Assembly (NCBI GenBank): GCA_025642075.2 | Contig: JAODUO010000636.1 | Span: 106,001-170,000, forward strand | Direction: 5' to 3' | Source: Ridgeia piscesae | Lineage: Eukaryota > Annelida > Polychaeta > Sabellida > Siboglinidae | DNA: 64,000 nt | Shown: positions 11,701-23,200 of the stretch, one piece after another | How the letters are laid out: each line of letters begins with the position of its first letter | Position numbering within the stretch: position 1 is the first letter of the stretch | Made by a program: the position numbers and the translations under genes | The notes under the pieces: generated by a model | Told to the model about the DNA's origin: nothing | The model's database searches: none | The model's input: only the letters and a program-made list of their open reading frames with translations

Positions 11701-14700
11701 AAGGTAGTGCTTACCTTCTCATCATTGTTGCCTTCTACTTTCTGTTACGCTGTCCTTACCTTTACATTCTCCTCATTCTTATCTTACCATTGTCAGATTT
11801 TCATTATTACGTTCTCATCATTCTTATTCTCATTCTTATGTGCTTCTCAATGTTATATTCTCCTCACATGTATACTGAAATATCCTGAAGAGTATGTCCA
11901 CATGTGATGAAATTTGTCTGTGAGTGGTTGTATATGAGCCAGATTATGTATTGAGGGATTTATCTGTGAGGGTTTCGTCCAGATGAGTTTTGTCCAGTTG
12001 TCCAAATGGGGTCTCAGGGGTCTGGGGGGGGGTGGTGGTCCAGGTTGTCCAGATGGAGTCTGGGGGTTATGTTCAGTAGGAAATTTAGATATGAGTGTTT
12101 TCTGTCCACTGTTATGCATGCAAGTCTGTCCTGAGAAATTATTTTCATAAATGGTTAAATATCTATGAGGGCTGATCTCCATAAGATTACGTTGAGACAT
12201 TTTGTGTCCTGGACGGGGTTATGTCCGGGGGAGGGTTTGTCCTGGGGTTATGCCCTGGTGGGTTAATGTCCTGTGGGGTTATGTCCTGGGGAGTTGTCAT
12301 AAGGGGTTCAGTTGTGAAGGGTTATCTCTGAGAGGTTGTGTCTATACCCTAATCCTAATGTCACTGCGGGTGAACACTGAACAACACTGAATGTTGTTTG
12401 TAGGTACTATGCTGCCTTCCCTGCCCTCAGTGACGAGTGTGACAAACTCAAGCCCGATGTGACAGGGAGTGACCGCAGCCTGTGGGCCACGGTTGCAAGG
12501 AAGTCACCAAACTCTGAGGCAGAGAGGCAGCCAGGCGACGGGTCAGAGGTCACTGCCCCAAATGTCACATCACCGCACATGAAGGAAAGGCCAGGGAGTA
12601 ATGATGCGGACGTGAAGACGGAGTCAGCAAAGCCCGCTGGGAGAAGGTTGACCGAGACTGGCGGGAAGAAGGTGAAGTTCTCTCCCCAGGAACGCCTCAG
12701 CAATAAAAGGAAGGGGAAGAACACAGAAGACATCAGTGGCAAGTCGCTCTACAGAGACGGCTGTTCGTCCAAGAGGCAGTCACCCGTTGGTGCTGCCAGC
12801 ACTGGAGGACAGCCAGATGGGGCTAATGCAGCGGTCACATTTCTAGTGCCCAAGATGAGGTCGTCTGTTAAGGCATCCCGGCCACAGAACATGTGCAGGG
12901 ATGCCGACAGAAAGGCCGGCGGCATAGACTACGTTCTGGTTGATGGCGTCGTCAACGATCACACGTCACGCGCTTGCGAAGACAAGTCATGGTACACAGA
13001 GTCATGGGACATCATGATTCCACTCTCACCAATTCCTCGGTCACGTCTCTATAACCGCAGCACCACGCCTCAGTTTGAACATCCCCAGCATGTGTCTAGT
13101 CCACAGCCAGATGGTCAAGAGGACATGTGGAAGATGGAAGCTGAAGGTTGCACTGCGCCTGTTGGAATTGAGGAGGATGGCACGGATTCCTTACTGACAT
13201 CAGAAGCTGCTGATCACAGGCAGCTCTGTGCCAGCATCGCGGATTGTGAGGCAGCTTTGGAAGCTGCGTTTGAGCGGCTTTATGTCGACGGCAACAATGT
13301 CGCAATGCAAAACAGCGGTGGGGATGGGGAAGAGGATGCTAAGGCAAAGGGATTTGAAGGTAGCCTACGTGGTCTTATTGGTAGCCTAAGCATCAACACA
13401 GAGGACGTAAACAACATGGTTCTTGATGAAGCCGCCCACGGTTTCTTTCAGTCACAGTCTCTTTCACCTTGCAATGCCGAAAGGTTTTGCAGCTTCTTGG
13501 GTGAGATAAACAGCTCGCTTGCAGGCACTGCGTTTGCTGATGACAAGTGTGGTGGTTTGCTGGGGGCCGGGACACAGTTAGCTGGCAGCAGTTGCGACAT
13601 GAACACCGGGATTAGTGCTCTGCTGTGCACTCCGGAAATGTGGCATTCAAGCAGATGCACATCGAGTAACGAAGATGTGGATGACGTCGCGTGCAGAAAC
13701 TGCTGTGATGGATGCAGTGATGACATGTTCGCGTCACTACTGTCGGGAACTGTTGGTCATCATATACCAACAAAGAACAAATCCATTCCATTTAGTACTG
13801 AAAACGAGGTACTGGACCACAGGCCAGCAGCACTGTCGGCGATAGGCAATTGTAGTTCTGTAGTATCACCCGTAGCACAACACATTATGACATCAGCACC
13901 TAGTCTTTCAGAACAATCAACTACTAGCGTCACAGATTGTAGTTTTAGCAGCAGTGACATTGCGCAGATGCATCGGTCAGGGGAGTGTGCATCTGTGTGG
14001 AGCATGAGCAGACACGACTCGTTCGCTCCGTTCCTTGACCTCACTGTCGACTGCAGCGGAACCTTCGACGGAATGCTCATGTGGGGAAACACGAGCAAGG
14101 AATTCTCCTCGCCTTCGCTGCTAGGGAAGCCGGGCGTATGGTCGATGTTCACGTCAGCTGATGTCCTGGGGATAGCAAGGGAGGAGCCGACGTGGGGATG
14201 GGATGACTGTGGGAGCGGTCCTTGGTGCAGCCCGTGGGACTTGCAAGGGTTCAGCGCCTGGTGCAGCAGCCCTCGCCAGGAGGCGCTAGTGCCGCTGTCC
14301 GCCACGCGGATTTCCCAGATCTGGGACGTGAACGCGTCGCAGAGGAAGACGGATGACGACGCCAGATGGTACAACTGCAGCACGTTTGCTGACGATACCC
14401 ACCTGATGAATGTCCGCTTTGAGCTGCCTGACTCACAGTCAGACATGGGAGCCTTCATAGAGGGCGGCCTGTATGGCAGCATTGGGACTTTATGTGGGGA
14501 TTCGACATGGAGCACCGTGGCTGAGCCATTGCTGGGCATGGCGGTCAGCACTGACCGTGGCCTGTGGGAAGACTTCTCCCTGGAGCCTGTCTTCTCTTTC
14601 CATCGCAGTGTCAGCGCCGACTTTGGCGTCTCACCGGCGGCAAAATTCACGGGCACTACTGGGATTCTGCTGTCGGAAAACTCGGCGTTCCAGGACCGTA

Positions 14701-17700
14701 TCCCAGCACGTCTCCCGCACGTTCAGAGCGCCCCCTGCCTGTCCCCGCAGAAGCTGCTCCAGCAGCGCATAATGGAGCACCACCTGGTGGAGGTCCGACA
14801 CCTGTACAAGACGGACACGAGCATCCTGCAGCAGCTGGGTCTGACGCCGGACAGCCAGACGGACGCGCAGGTCAAGTTCTCGCCCGACAAGCACTTCAAG
14901 CCGATTCACGTTCTTAAAGACTCAGCCTCCGCCACGGTTGCCCCACCTGTGCTGCGTGATATCTTCCATGGCGAATGGCCGTCTAAATCTGGATGTAAGT
15001 GCAGCTCACCAGTTTGCCACGGGGACTCGTGTCTCGGGGGCTATCAGCCGTTCGTCAGCGACACAACGGAAGTTGTCACGGCCGCTGTTGCCGACTGCAG
15101 TTTCGTGCCACGTTTCCGACTGAACAAGGCGTTCGAGAAGTACTCGCAGACCGGCGAGTCTCCGAACTCGGAGCATGGTCAGGAGGAAGAGACCTTTCAT
15201 CTGCCCGCAGACATGGACGACTTGTTTGAGGATGCGGAGGATGAAGCCAGCGATGTCACAGTGACGCACGCTGATTGTCACGAGTCGAGTAACAACTGCA
15301 GCACCAGCGACTACGAGAGCATGCTGCAGGACCTGTCTCTCGACGACTGTGCCGGGCTGGCAAACCTCTGGGCCAGTGAGACAAGTCAGCCAATCGACGT
15401 GCCTTCATCATCGACTTACCAGTCTATCTGGAGTTGCGGCGGTGACAATGAGATTCCCAGCATCCCTTACTGCTACTCGACGCTCGATGCGGCCGACGTC
15501 CCGGATCCCAGCGACGTCTTCTGGGATTTGTCCCTCATGTCCGAGTTTCAGGTGTCTTCCGAGACACTAGATGGCAGCACTGCAGAGGTTAACGAGGCAG
15601 AGCCCAAGTGGATGAATGCCGATGATGACGATGATGATATATTCACTGTGTGCAATTTGGAAGTGGATCAACAGGTGAGTTGGCAGTGTTTTATATTTTA
15701 TGGTACTTGTAAAAAATTTAGTAGAATATTAGTTACATATGTCTCAAATGTTGATCTTTGTTATTGATGTAATTTTAGTTTTTTTGTGTGAAAACACTAA
15801 TGTTCAATTTTTCAATATATATATAAATTTTATGACATTTTGTTTGTTATTCTAGATATATTTTTGTGTGAAATCCTAACAGATTTAGAGATCATATTTA
15901 TGCGCCAAGCATAGCATAGTTGCAGAATGCACAGCATTCACTTGCACTGTATCAAGCATCAGTAGTTTTGAGCTCTAGGAGATGTTTTTGCTTAGATTTT
16001 TTTATATTGCAACAATGTGACTCTGCTAGCCTCGGTTACCTGCTGCACACCATGTCGTATGTCTCCCTGAAATCACAGTTCTGCTATGGCTTGTTTACAT
16101 CACAGTCGGAATTCCGTGGCTAAATGTGTTCGGCAAACATTTTTTTATGGCTTGATAGATATTTAAATTGCCAAGCAAAAGCTTGTGAATTGGATAGGTA
16201 AATTTGAATATCGTAGGCAGATGGTAAATAAGATAGAGAAGATTTTTTAAAAATGTACCCCTATATTCGGTGTTAGCCTGTGTGTGAATGTTGTTACCTG
16301 ATATGTGTGTCATTCGATTCATGTAGGCCCGATGGTTTGTGTAGGCCTGATGGTTTGTGTAGGCCTGATGGTTTGTGTAGGCCTGATGGTTTGCGTAGAC
16401 CTGATGGTTTGTGTAGACCTGATGGTTTGTGTAGACCTGATGGTTTGTGTAGGCCTGATGGTTTGTGTAGGTCTGATGGTTTGTGTAGTCTGATGGTTTG
16501 TGTAGTCTGATGGTTTGTGTAGGTCTGATGGTTTGTGTAGGTCTGATGGTTTGTGTAGGTCTGATGGTTTGTGTAGCTGATGGTTTGTGTAGGTCTGATG
16601 GTTTGTGTAGTCTGATGGTTTGTGTAGTCTGATGGTTTGTGTAGTCTGATGGTTTGTGTAGTCTGATGGTTTGTGTAGTCTGATGGTTTGTGTAGTCTGA
16701 TGGTTTGTGTAGTCTGATGGTTTGTGTAGGTCTGATGGTTTGTGTAGTCTGATGGTTTGTGTAGTCTGATGGTTTGTGTAGGTCTGATGGTTTGTGTAGT
16801 CTGATGGTTTGTGTAGGTCTGATGGTTTGTGTAGTCTGATGGTTTGTGTAGTCTGATGGTTTGTGTAGTCTGATGGTTTGTGTAGGTCTGATGGTTTGTG
16901 TAGGTCTGATGGTTTGTGTAGTCTGATGGTTTGTGTAGTCTGATGGTTTGTGTAGTCTGATGGTTTGTGTAGTCTGATGGTTTGTGTAGGCCTGATGGTT
17001 TGTGTAGGTCTGATGGTTTGTGTAGGCCTGATGGTTTGTGTAGGCCTGATGGTTTGTGTAGGCCTGATGGTTTGTGTAGGCCTGATGGTTTGTGTAGGCT
17101 CTGATGGTTTGTGTAGGTCTGATGGTTTGTGTAGGTCTGATGGTTTGTGTAGGTCTGATGGTTTGTGTAGGCTGATGGTTTGTGTAGGCCTGATGGTTTG
17201 TGTAGGTCTGATGGTTTGTGTAGGCCTGATGGTTTGTGTAGGCCTGATGGTTTGTGTAGGCCTGATGGTTTGTGTAGGCCTGATGGTTTGTGTAGGCCTG
17301 ATGGTTTGTGTAGGCCTGATGGTTTGTGTAGGTCTGATGGTTTGTGTAGGCCTGATGGTTTGTGTAGGCCTGATGGTTTGTGTAGGCCTGATGGTTTGTG
17401 TAGGCCTGATGGTTTGTGTAGGCCTGATGGTTTGTGTAGGCCTGATGTTTTGTGTAGGCCTGATGGTTTCTGTAGGCCTGATGGTTTCTGTAGGACTGAT
17501 GGTTTGCGTTCTCTTACTTCAGACTCTGTTGACATCTGATGTGCAGCCAAAGACCGTGGTGGTGCCCCCAACCTCCCCACCCCCTCCTCCACCACCCCCT
17601 CCACCGCCCCCTGACAGCCAGGTGTTGTACTCGGCCCAGCTTGAGGAGGAATGGTTGAGGACGGATGAGGTATTTGAAGTCCAGGTGCCGAGGAAACGAC

Positions 17701-20247
17701 CGACGGGCACAGTAAATGGTGCGTGAACACTTGTACACAGTTTTTGCAAACATACCCGTTATTAAATGTAAAATAAATTAATGTGCTCATTTTTGGCAAA
17801 TTATTAGTTTTTTTAGTTTGTAACGACTGTTTTCTTTTCGTGTGAAAGACACTGAAAATTACGTCAGTCGTGAGCAGTACGTAAGGATGTATAATTGTTC
17901 ACAATGCTATGCAAGTTTCTGCTAATGTTCCAAGGCATTCAGTTGTTTCTGAACATTTGTGAAGCTGCACATATTTCAACATGGTGTGCTGCCAATGCAT
18001 GATGTGGTTGGATTGAAAGGTCCAGATACGATATGACGATATCATTGTGTCATTACGTTTAATGACAAATGTCACATACCTAGATGACCATAGTAGATGT
18101 ACTTTAAGTCGTGGATTTTAGTGTCGCATGTACATAAGATTAGATATAAAAAATTCTCATTTTCACAAAGGGCAGCTACAGAATTGACCAGATTGTCTAC
18201 TGATTGTGTTGGCGGTAGCTTGAATATGTTTAAAAATAGTTGACATATACCTCAGAACAGGGGTTGGTTTCTCGGTAAACCAAAGGGCTTCCCTCTCAAT
18301 CTAGGGTTGTTTCACTGGGAGGCAGTCTGGTTAAATCTTGTTAAATGTAAATACACTGTGACTGTTCACAGCCGCAGCTGCCAGTTGTTGACTGACCGAG
18401 TGTTGTCGTAGGGCCTCAGAAGTTGACTGACTTGAGTGTTGTGTCGTAGGGCCTCAGAAGTTGACTGACTGAGTGTTGTGTCATAGGGCCTCAGAAGTTG
18501 ACTGACTGAGTGTTGTGTCATAGGGCCTCAGAAGTTGACTGACTGAGTGTTGTGTCGTAGGGCCTCAGAAGTTGACTGACTGAGTATTGTGTCATAGGGC
18601 CTCAGAAGTTGACTGACTGAGTGTTGTGTCGTAGGGCCTCAGAAGTTGACTGACTGAGTGTTGTGTCGTAGGGCCTCAGAATTTGACTGACTGAGTGTTG
18701 TGTCGTAGGGCCTCAGAAGAAGCCGTGCAGTTTCTTCCTGGAGGGCAACTGTCGCCGTGTTGACTGCAAGTATTCCCACGACCTGTCCATCATCACCTGC
18801 CGCTTCTGGGAGGAGGGACAGTGCTTCAAGGGCGTCACCTGTCCCTTCCTGCACGGCTACTACTCAGGGTACGTATCTCCTTAGTCCCTTGGACGTTCAC
18901 CAGATGGCACTGGAAATGTTAGTCTGCATATGAAAATATGCTTTTGGTGTAATCTGGATGCAAACCTTACGTATCATCGATTGCCTGTATCATCGATTTT
19001 CTGTATGTATTTTGCGGAGGAATTTGGATGTTCGTGGATTTGTATTTGTTCATCACACAGGTGTGAATTTATGTGACAAACTTACAAGGGTGAAAGTATG
19101 ATAAGTAGATTTATGATAAAATGTAATATATTTTGTTGGATGCGGCTAGATTTTATAACAGGGTAGACCGGGAGTACTTGATTGAAATGGGATCGCGATA
19201 TGTTTATATGGCAGGTTTACCAAGGTTTAGTATATTATGCCGATTTCAGCCTAGAAAATTTTGAATGTCTGAATATGCTACAACAATTTTGATTGAAGGA
19301 ATTCTGTAGCAATTGTTCAAATGCATTGTGTCTTTTAAGCTGATCAGTCGCAGTTTCAAATGTGCTAGCGTGACGCTTTTGGTATCATGAAACTATCATG
19401 TGAAATGTTTGCTTGAATGTTTGCTAATTTCATGAAGTACTCACAGTAATTAACTCTACATTTAACCTGTCAAACAAATAAACCATCTGTAATGAATTGT
19501 GTCATTTAAAAAGCAGTCTTCTCTGAAACGTGTGTCTACATTGACAGACACCCCCAGAAATCATGCAGTGCCTCGGAACAGAAGATACGTAGCATCAGTG
19601 TCGACAGGGATGACTTTCCACCACTCTCAAAGTCGCAGGTAATTTGTTTCTGATGAATTTGTACAATATTTCCAATTTACAGTGCATTAAGACTGATACT
19701 TGGATTTTTAATAATAATCAAGTTGCATGGCGGTAACCACGATAACCAGATAATGTTTGGAAATTCTGACAATGTTTTTGGAAATACCCACATAAAGGTA
19801 ATATATTTCAATTTTGCTATTTATTGTTGAAAAATAGTACTGAAAGTTGTGGAGTGAAACAATGTGCTTGAAAAAAGTTATATTTTCATATAATTATTTT
19901 ATCTTTAAAATTCTTTATAGCCAGATATTAAAATTATATTTAACTAATTGAATAAAATCGAGCATATAAACACAGTAGCTGAAATATATATTAAACACAA
20001 TGCCAAACTGCCCAGCCCTATTTCAGTAATTGTCATGGGAACATTGTTTGATTGTAACTACTTTTTCTTCTACTGTTCTCAGGACGATGAGTCCTTGAAT
20101 AGCATCCAGCCAATCAGAGGCAGTTTCCACGGGTCGTTCCCTCGCCGCGTGCGCACACGCTCAGACCGTGGCATGTCGACTCATGCGAACACGTACCAGA
20201 GAAGGCGTCTGCTGACCATAGCCAAGACCAAGTCTCTGCCCGCCTAG
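8246..20247 (+). CDS. KIAA0232: KIAA0232-like protein with C-terminal tandem CCCH zinc fingers (8 exons)
   Basis: The coding exons are 8246-8728, 10516-10579, 11616-11703, 12404-15674, 17523-17718, 18709-18868, 19548-19638 and 20083-20247. All junctions are GT-AG and all phases fit, giving 1,505 codons from the first ATG or 1,467 from the ATG at 8360. The N-terminal part carries blocks I recognise from vertebrate KIAA0232: SVQHWLGHELEIRGIDAVVY, SDEESGIESLVDELC (across the first junction), RYYAAFPALSDE and SWYTESWDIMIPLS. Vertebrate KIAA0232 has no known function. The middle is long, acidic and serine-rich. KFSPDKHFKPIH resembles a C-terminal block of the vertebrate protein. Exons 5-8 add a polyproline stretch, two CCCH fingers, a DDFPPLS motif and a basic tail. 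CCCH fingers usually bind RNA, so an RNA-related role is an inference. The start is unsure: vertebrate homologues begin shortly before the QxWLG block. Confidence 0.85.
9821..10125 (+). mobile_element. hAT-like MITE, copy 1 (intron 1)
   Basis: It begins CAGGGCTTTATGCTGG and ends with the imperfect inverse ...CATACAGCCCTA. The CAGGGCTNTATGC-type end is like hAT terminal repeats. The interior is non-coding and includes repeated CCATCC/GGATGG. A related copy lies 50 bp downstream. I cannot see a clear 8-bp target duplication. Confidence 0.55.
10177..10478 (+). mobile_element. hAT-like MITE, copy 2 (intron 1)
   Basis: It begins CAGAGCTTTATGCAGGATAA and ends ...CATAAAGCTATG, about 302 bp. It aligns along its length to copy 1: both contain AACTAACAGTATCT near the middle, then ACCC(A/G)TCCA blocks, then GG(A/G)TCTCT near the end. 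The copies differ by many substitutions. Confidence 0.55.
10516..10579 (+). CDS. KIAA0232: KIAA0232-like exon 2
   Basis: A 64-nt exon after acceptor TCTGTAG, ending at donor CACAG|GTGAGTG, phase 0 to 1. It encodes ESGIESLVDELCDKLKQQAT, which matches the SGIExLVEELCxRLK block that follows SDES in vertebrate KIAA0232. It is too short to appear as a free open frame. Confidence 0.85.
11616..11703 (+). CDS. KIAA0232: KIAA0232-like exon 3
   Basis: An 88-nt exon after acceptor TGTGCAG, with donor AAAG|GTAGTG, phase 1 to 2. It encodes VSDAFKKTECDGDQNSSDVA and a short polar tail. It has no domain. Support comes from the phases, which bridge exons 2 and 4 exactly. Confidence 0.7.
12206..12330 (+). repeat. 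Degenerate G-rich tandem repeat before exon 4
   Basis: Imperfect copies of GGGTTATGTCCTGGG (spacing about 18-25 bp) lie 75-200 bp upstream of the exon 4 acceptor. Looser TTTTGTCCAG-type repeats extend to about 11,960. Unlike the arrays at other junctions it does not contain the acceptor. Confidence 0.55.
12404..15674 (+). CDS. KIAA0232: KIAA0232-like exon 4 (large central exon)
   Basis: A 3,271-nt exon with no stop in its frame. It opens with RYYAAFPALSDECDKLK, matching the EMYYEAFPPLSE block of KIAA0232. SWYTESWDIMIPLSPIPRSR (about 12,986-13,045) matches the next conserved block. The rest is acidic, Ser/Cys/Asp-rich and probably disordered. A more conserved-looking helix EHHLVEVRHLY precedes KFSPDKHFKPIHVLKD (about 14,872-14,920). 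It ends with an Asp-rich stretch and donor ACAG|GTGAGT, phase 0. Confidence 0.9.
16324..17510 (+). repeat. 17/18-bp minisatellite ending 13 bp before exon 5 acceptor
   Basis: About 65 copies of an 18-bp unit (GTAGGCCTGATGGTTTGT; variants GTAGGTCTG and the 17-bp GTAGTCTG). The GGCC type dominates both ends and the shorter GTAGTC type the middle, so variants are zoned. Each unit has a TTTGTGTAG that looks like a 3' splice site. The real acceptor CTTACTTCAG follows at 17,522. The 501-codon minus-strand open frame across the array (HKPSGL repeats) is an artefact. Confidence 0.95.
17523..17718 (+). CDS. KIAA0232: KIAA0232-like exon 5 (polyproline)
   Basis: The acceptor TTACTTCAG at 17,522 lies only about 13 bases beyond a 17/18-bp tandem array. 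The exon encodes TLLTSDVQPKTVVVPPTSP, a run of about 12 prolines, then LYSAQLEEEWLRTDEVFEV and RKRPTGTVN. I take donor AATG|GTGCGT (phase 1), because it joins in frame to the next exon. GTAAAT six bases upstream is a weaker alternative. Confidence 0.75.
18388..18718 (+). repeat. 37-bp minisatellite made of the exon 6 acceptor
   Basis: Nine copies of GTAGGGCCTCAGAA plus GTTGACTGACTGAGTGTTGT and C (37-38 bp), with GGGCCTCAGAA at 18411, 18449 and every 37 bp to 18708. The last copy is the true acceptor and first ten bases of exon 6. The first eight are intronic duplicates carrying the same TAG|GG junction. Confidence 0.95.
18709..18868 (+). CDS. KIAA0232: KIAA0232-like exon 6 (tandem CCCH zinc fingers)
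   Basis: Encodes GPQKKPCSFFLEGNC..., with two C3H1 fingers. The first is C-x7-C-x4-C-x3-H (CSFFLEGNCRRVDCKYSH) and the second is C-x7-C-x5-C-x3-H (CRFWEEGQCFKGVTCPFLH), ten residues apart. Paired CCCH fingers of this kind typically bind single-stranded RNA. The acceptor GTCGTAG|GGCCTCAGAA is the last copy of a 37-bp tandem array whose every unit repeats that acceptor. Donor CAGG|GTACGT, phase 2. Confidence 0.92.
19548..19638 (+). CDS. KIAA0232: KIAA0232-like exon 7
   Basis: A 91-nt exon between acceptor TTGACAG and donor GCAG|GTAATT, phase 2 to 0. It encodes (G)HPQKSCSASEQKIRSISVDR and DDFPPLSKSQ. The xxFPPLS motif is common in RNA-associated proteins and may be a short linear binding motif. 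That reading is inference. Confidence 0.8.
20083..20247 (+). CDS. KIAA0232: KIAA0232-like exon 8 (C-terminus and stop)
   Basis: Starts after acceptor TGTTCTCAG with DDESLNSIQPIRGSFHG, continues with an Arg-rich tail (FPRRVRTRSDRG, YQRRRLLTIAKTKSLPA) and stops at TAG 20245-20247. The stop lies in the first of four CCTAGGT units. Confidence 0.82.
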   Translation, partial: DDESLNSIQPIRGSFHGSFPRRVRTRSDRGMSTHANTYQRRRLLTIAKTKSLPA

Positions 20248-20268
20248 GTCCTAGGTCCTAGGTCCTAG
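20240..20268 (+). repeat. (CCTAGGT)4 heptamer tandem over the stop codon
   Basis: Four perfect CCTAGGT units begin at 20,242. The TAG stop of the KIAA0232-like gene lies in the first unit. CCTAGG is a palindrome and an AvrII site in each unit. Confidence 0.9.
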
Positions 20269-23200
20269 GTGACAGCCATCTGTTGGACAAAACAACCAAC
20301 TGACCAGTTTCTTGCAGGAGACGCTGTAGTTGGTTGTAGCTGTGTGGTTACTCTTCATTCTCTCTATAAACTTTCGATATTCACACAAAAAGATCCGTCA
20401 GGATTGCCTGCAACTCATACTACCTGTGCCCCTGATTGCTGGGAATTGACTTGTGTTGGTACTTAGGAAAATTTACCTGTCACTGTCACACGATATGTAG
20501 TATAGGACAGTTCCACATAGTGTTAGCCGGATTAGCATTTTCTTTTGGGGCAGTTAGATCGGTCCAGTTCGAGAATAGAACACCAGAGTCAGGTCTTTCA
20601 CAGAGCAATCCAATTGTGATCCTACTTTGGACACCAGTGATGAAGAGAACTGATGTTTCGTAGACAAAATGTGTGTGTAGCAATTAAGTTGATAACATTT
20701 ATGCAAACTTCATAGTGAAATTAAAGCACGTTAGCTAGTTGTAGCTTGACACCTTTCACGGCCATGTGTAAACTAACCTGACACGTTTGTGGTCAGATTT
20801 CCTGTCTTGGATGCTCGGTATGCGACAGCGAACAGATGTCGTTGGTTAGTAGAGTGACTTCTGCGTTTCAAATGACACGTTTGTACTAAACCAGATGAAA
20901 ACCAGTTCAGTCGCCAGCGTTGAGTATCTTGAGAGAAGGAACCTGGTAATTTGTGGTCACAGATGATAAGATATTGTGTCCATTGTGAACGAGGGCTTGT
21001 CTGCTAATTATGTACACATGAGATCATGGAAATATGATATGTTGCGTGTGAAATATATGGATGGTCTATGGGGTGGTCGTGTAAGTTGTAAAGTCACAGA
21101 ATATGGTGGCATTGTTATGGGAGTAGAAGTCGTCATCACCAACCTTTGTGGGGAAATACGTTGTAACTGTGGCACCACATTACATATGAAACGTGTTTGA
21201 ACAATTTGTTCTGATGGAAATTCTGGATGGTGAAAATCGCAACTGAACTAATGCCAGATGGATAAAGTTTTTTCAGCTTTGCAATCTTTTGAGATCATCC
21301 CTAGATATGTTTGGGTAGACATGTCTGTCAGTCAGTCAGAGATAAAACATGTCGTCGTCATTGTCACATAATCAAAAGGTGACACTTGTTCCCTGTCACA
21401 GTTTCTGTTAAACAGAGATTTAGAAACCTCGTTGAGCTACCAGCTCTCACAAAAGAAACCATTCTTCTTTGCACTGCGAGGGCATTCTTCCACTGTAGAA
21501 CTGATGGTGTTTTCTGTTAACTTAGTCAGGTGGTACTGGTGTTTGTTAACTGTTGTATGTAACCGAGAAAAAAACTCAGAAAAATTATTTGTTAACAGTA
21601 TTATTTTATCGCATTAACCGTTGTTTGTTGTACTAAATTATTTATTGTTTAGGTTTTTAAATCATTGCTCTTGCACGTGCGGTGCCTTGGCACCGTCATA
21701 TTGGAGTTGGGCTGCACTCGGGGCATAATATTATAGCATGTTTTAATTACGATGTTATGCCATTATATTCATGCGTTTCATACCTACTTGTAAAACCACT
21801 TTGTAGTATTTTTTGCAGTAATTTGTACTAGTGTAAACTGGACATTTTGCGTGAATACACACACAGTCACAGTTGGACTATTTTGTCAAAATAGTTTCTT
21901 TAAATTTAGCTGTGCGTTACAGTCGAGCTTATTGTTTTGACGCCATGTGTGTGTGTGTTATGCACATCCTGCATATGTTTTGGGAACTATTTAAGTTTTG
22001 GTTTGCACAAAATGCATTAAGCTAGTTAGTCGATGACAAGTAATCAACCAGAGTTTTGTGAACACCTGTATTGATGCCCCAGAGGGTATTTTGTCAGTAA
22101 ACAGCAGTTTGGTGTATGTAATATGTCACTCAACTGCAGTCAGCTGTATTGCAAGCAAAACAAGAGTTTGTCGCTACTCCAAAACGGCATTTAATTTAAC
22201 TATTGTCATGTGACGTCTCTAGTACCCACTAACAAACAAAACAAATTTTTGTGGTGCTCAAAATTGCTGAGGTTCAATTATTTGCATGGTTTGGAAACAC
22301 CTAACGTTTGTATTCAGTGAATTCATCATATGTGAAAAATATGAATGCCAGTGTCTGTTATTGGTCAGACTTACTATTTCTCTAATAGTTATATGTACTG
22401 CAAAGTGTTTTATTTGAATTGCCAAAGATGTGTTGTTGAGAAATGGGAACTTTTATTTTTAGTCCCTGTTTGCATCACGGATGTTGCTATGCTTTTTAGC
22501 CGTGCATGATAGTTCAATATTGATGCTTTGGCACATTTTAATACATTTTAGAACTTTCTGAATCTAATGCTGTCATTGCCACCCTGCATGGCACAACTGC
22601 TGAATCCTTAGTGCTCATGTCACCTGTAATGGTAAACCACACCCTTAAGCGGTATTCCACAGGGTATGTTTCTCCTGACATTTTTAGTACATTATGCAAA
22701 TTTGCGTCACACCAAAATAACAGTGCTGATCGGTAAAGCAGTAAATTTACCCTGAGATTTCTTTAAAAATCGCTATGTTTTCAAAACAGCAGGGTACACC
22801 AAGGCTAACTGGATATGCAGGTGAAGCTGGGAGATGTTTATCACTGCGTGGTTTAGCATTACTACTGATATGTACGCTTGGGTCTTTTGTGTTGCATCTT
22901 GCTTTTGCTAATTTTGTTTCCTAAGGCTGGGGGCTTTTACTTGCCAGTGTCCACATGTGTGTTGTCCTACATACAGGACACAGTAGACCAGTATCCTGCA
23001 AAAGACCTGGGCTTTCTATATTCTACCCCACCCAGCTTTCTGTGAAGACGCTGCCTGATTCTATAACATACTCGAGTCGTGAAGTTGAAATTTGTTTCCT
23101 GCTCCTTTATTAAGACTGTTTACAAGGGCAGTGACATCAAACTGTTCACAGCATGTAGGGTTCTCATTTGTCTCGATGTAAACGGGAATTGAATGTCTTA

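Noticed and set aside
13760..14656. 298-codon minus-strand frame opposite KIAA0232-like exon 4
   Set aside because: A shadow frame; the plus strand has the conserved protein and splice-consistent exon.
16294..17799. 501-codon minus-strand frame with HKPSGL repeats, and plus-strand LMVCVG frame
   Set aside because: Simple readings of the 17/18-bp array. Only the part at 17,523-17,718 on the plus strand is a real exon.
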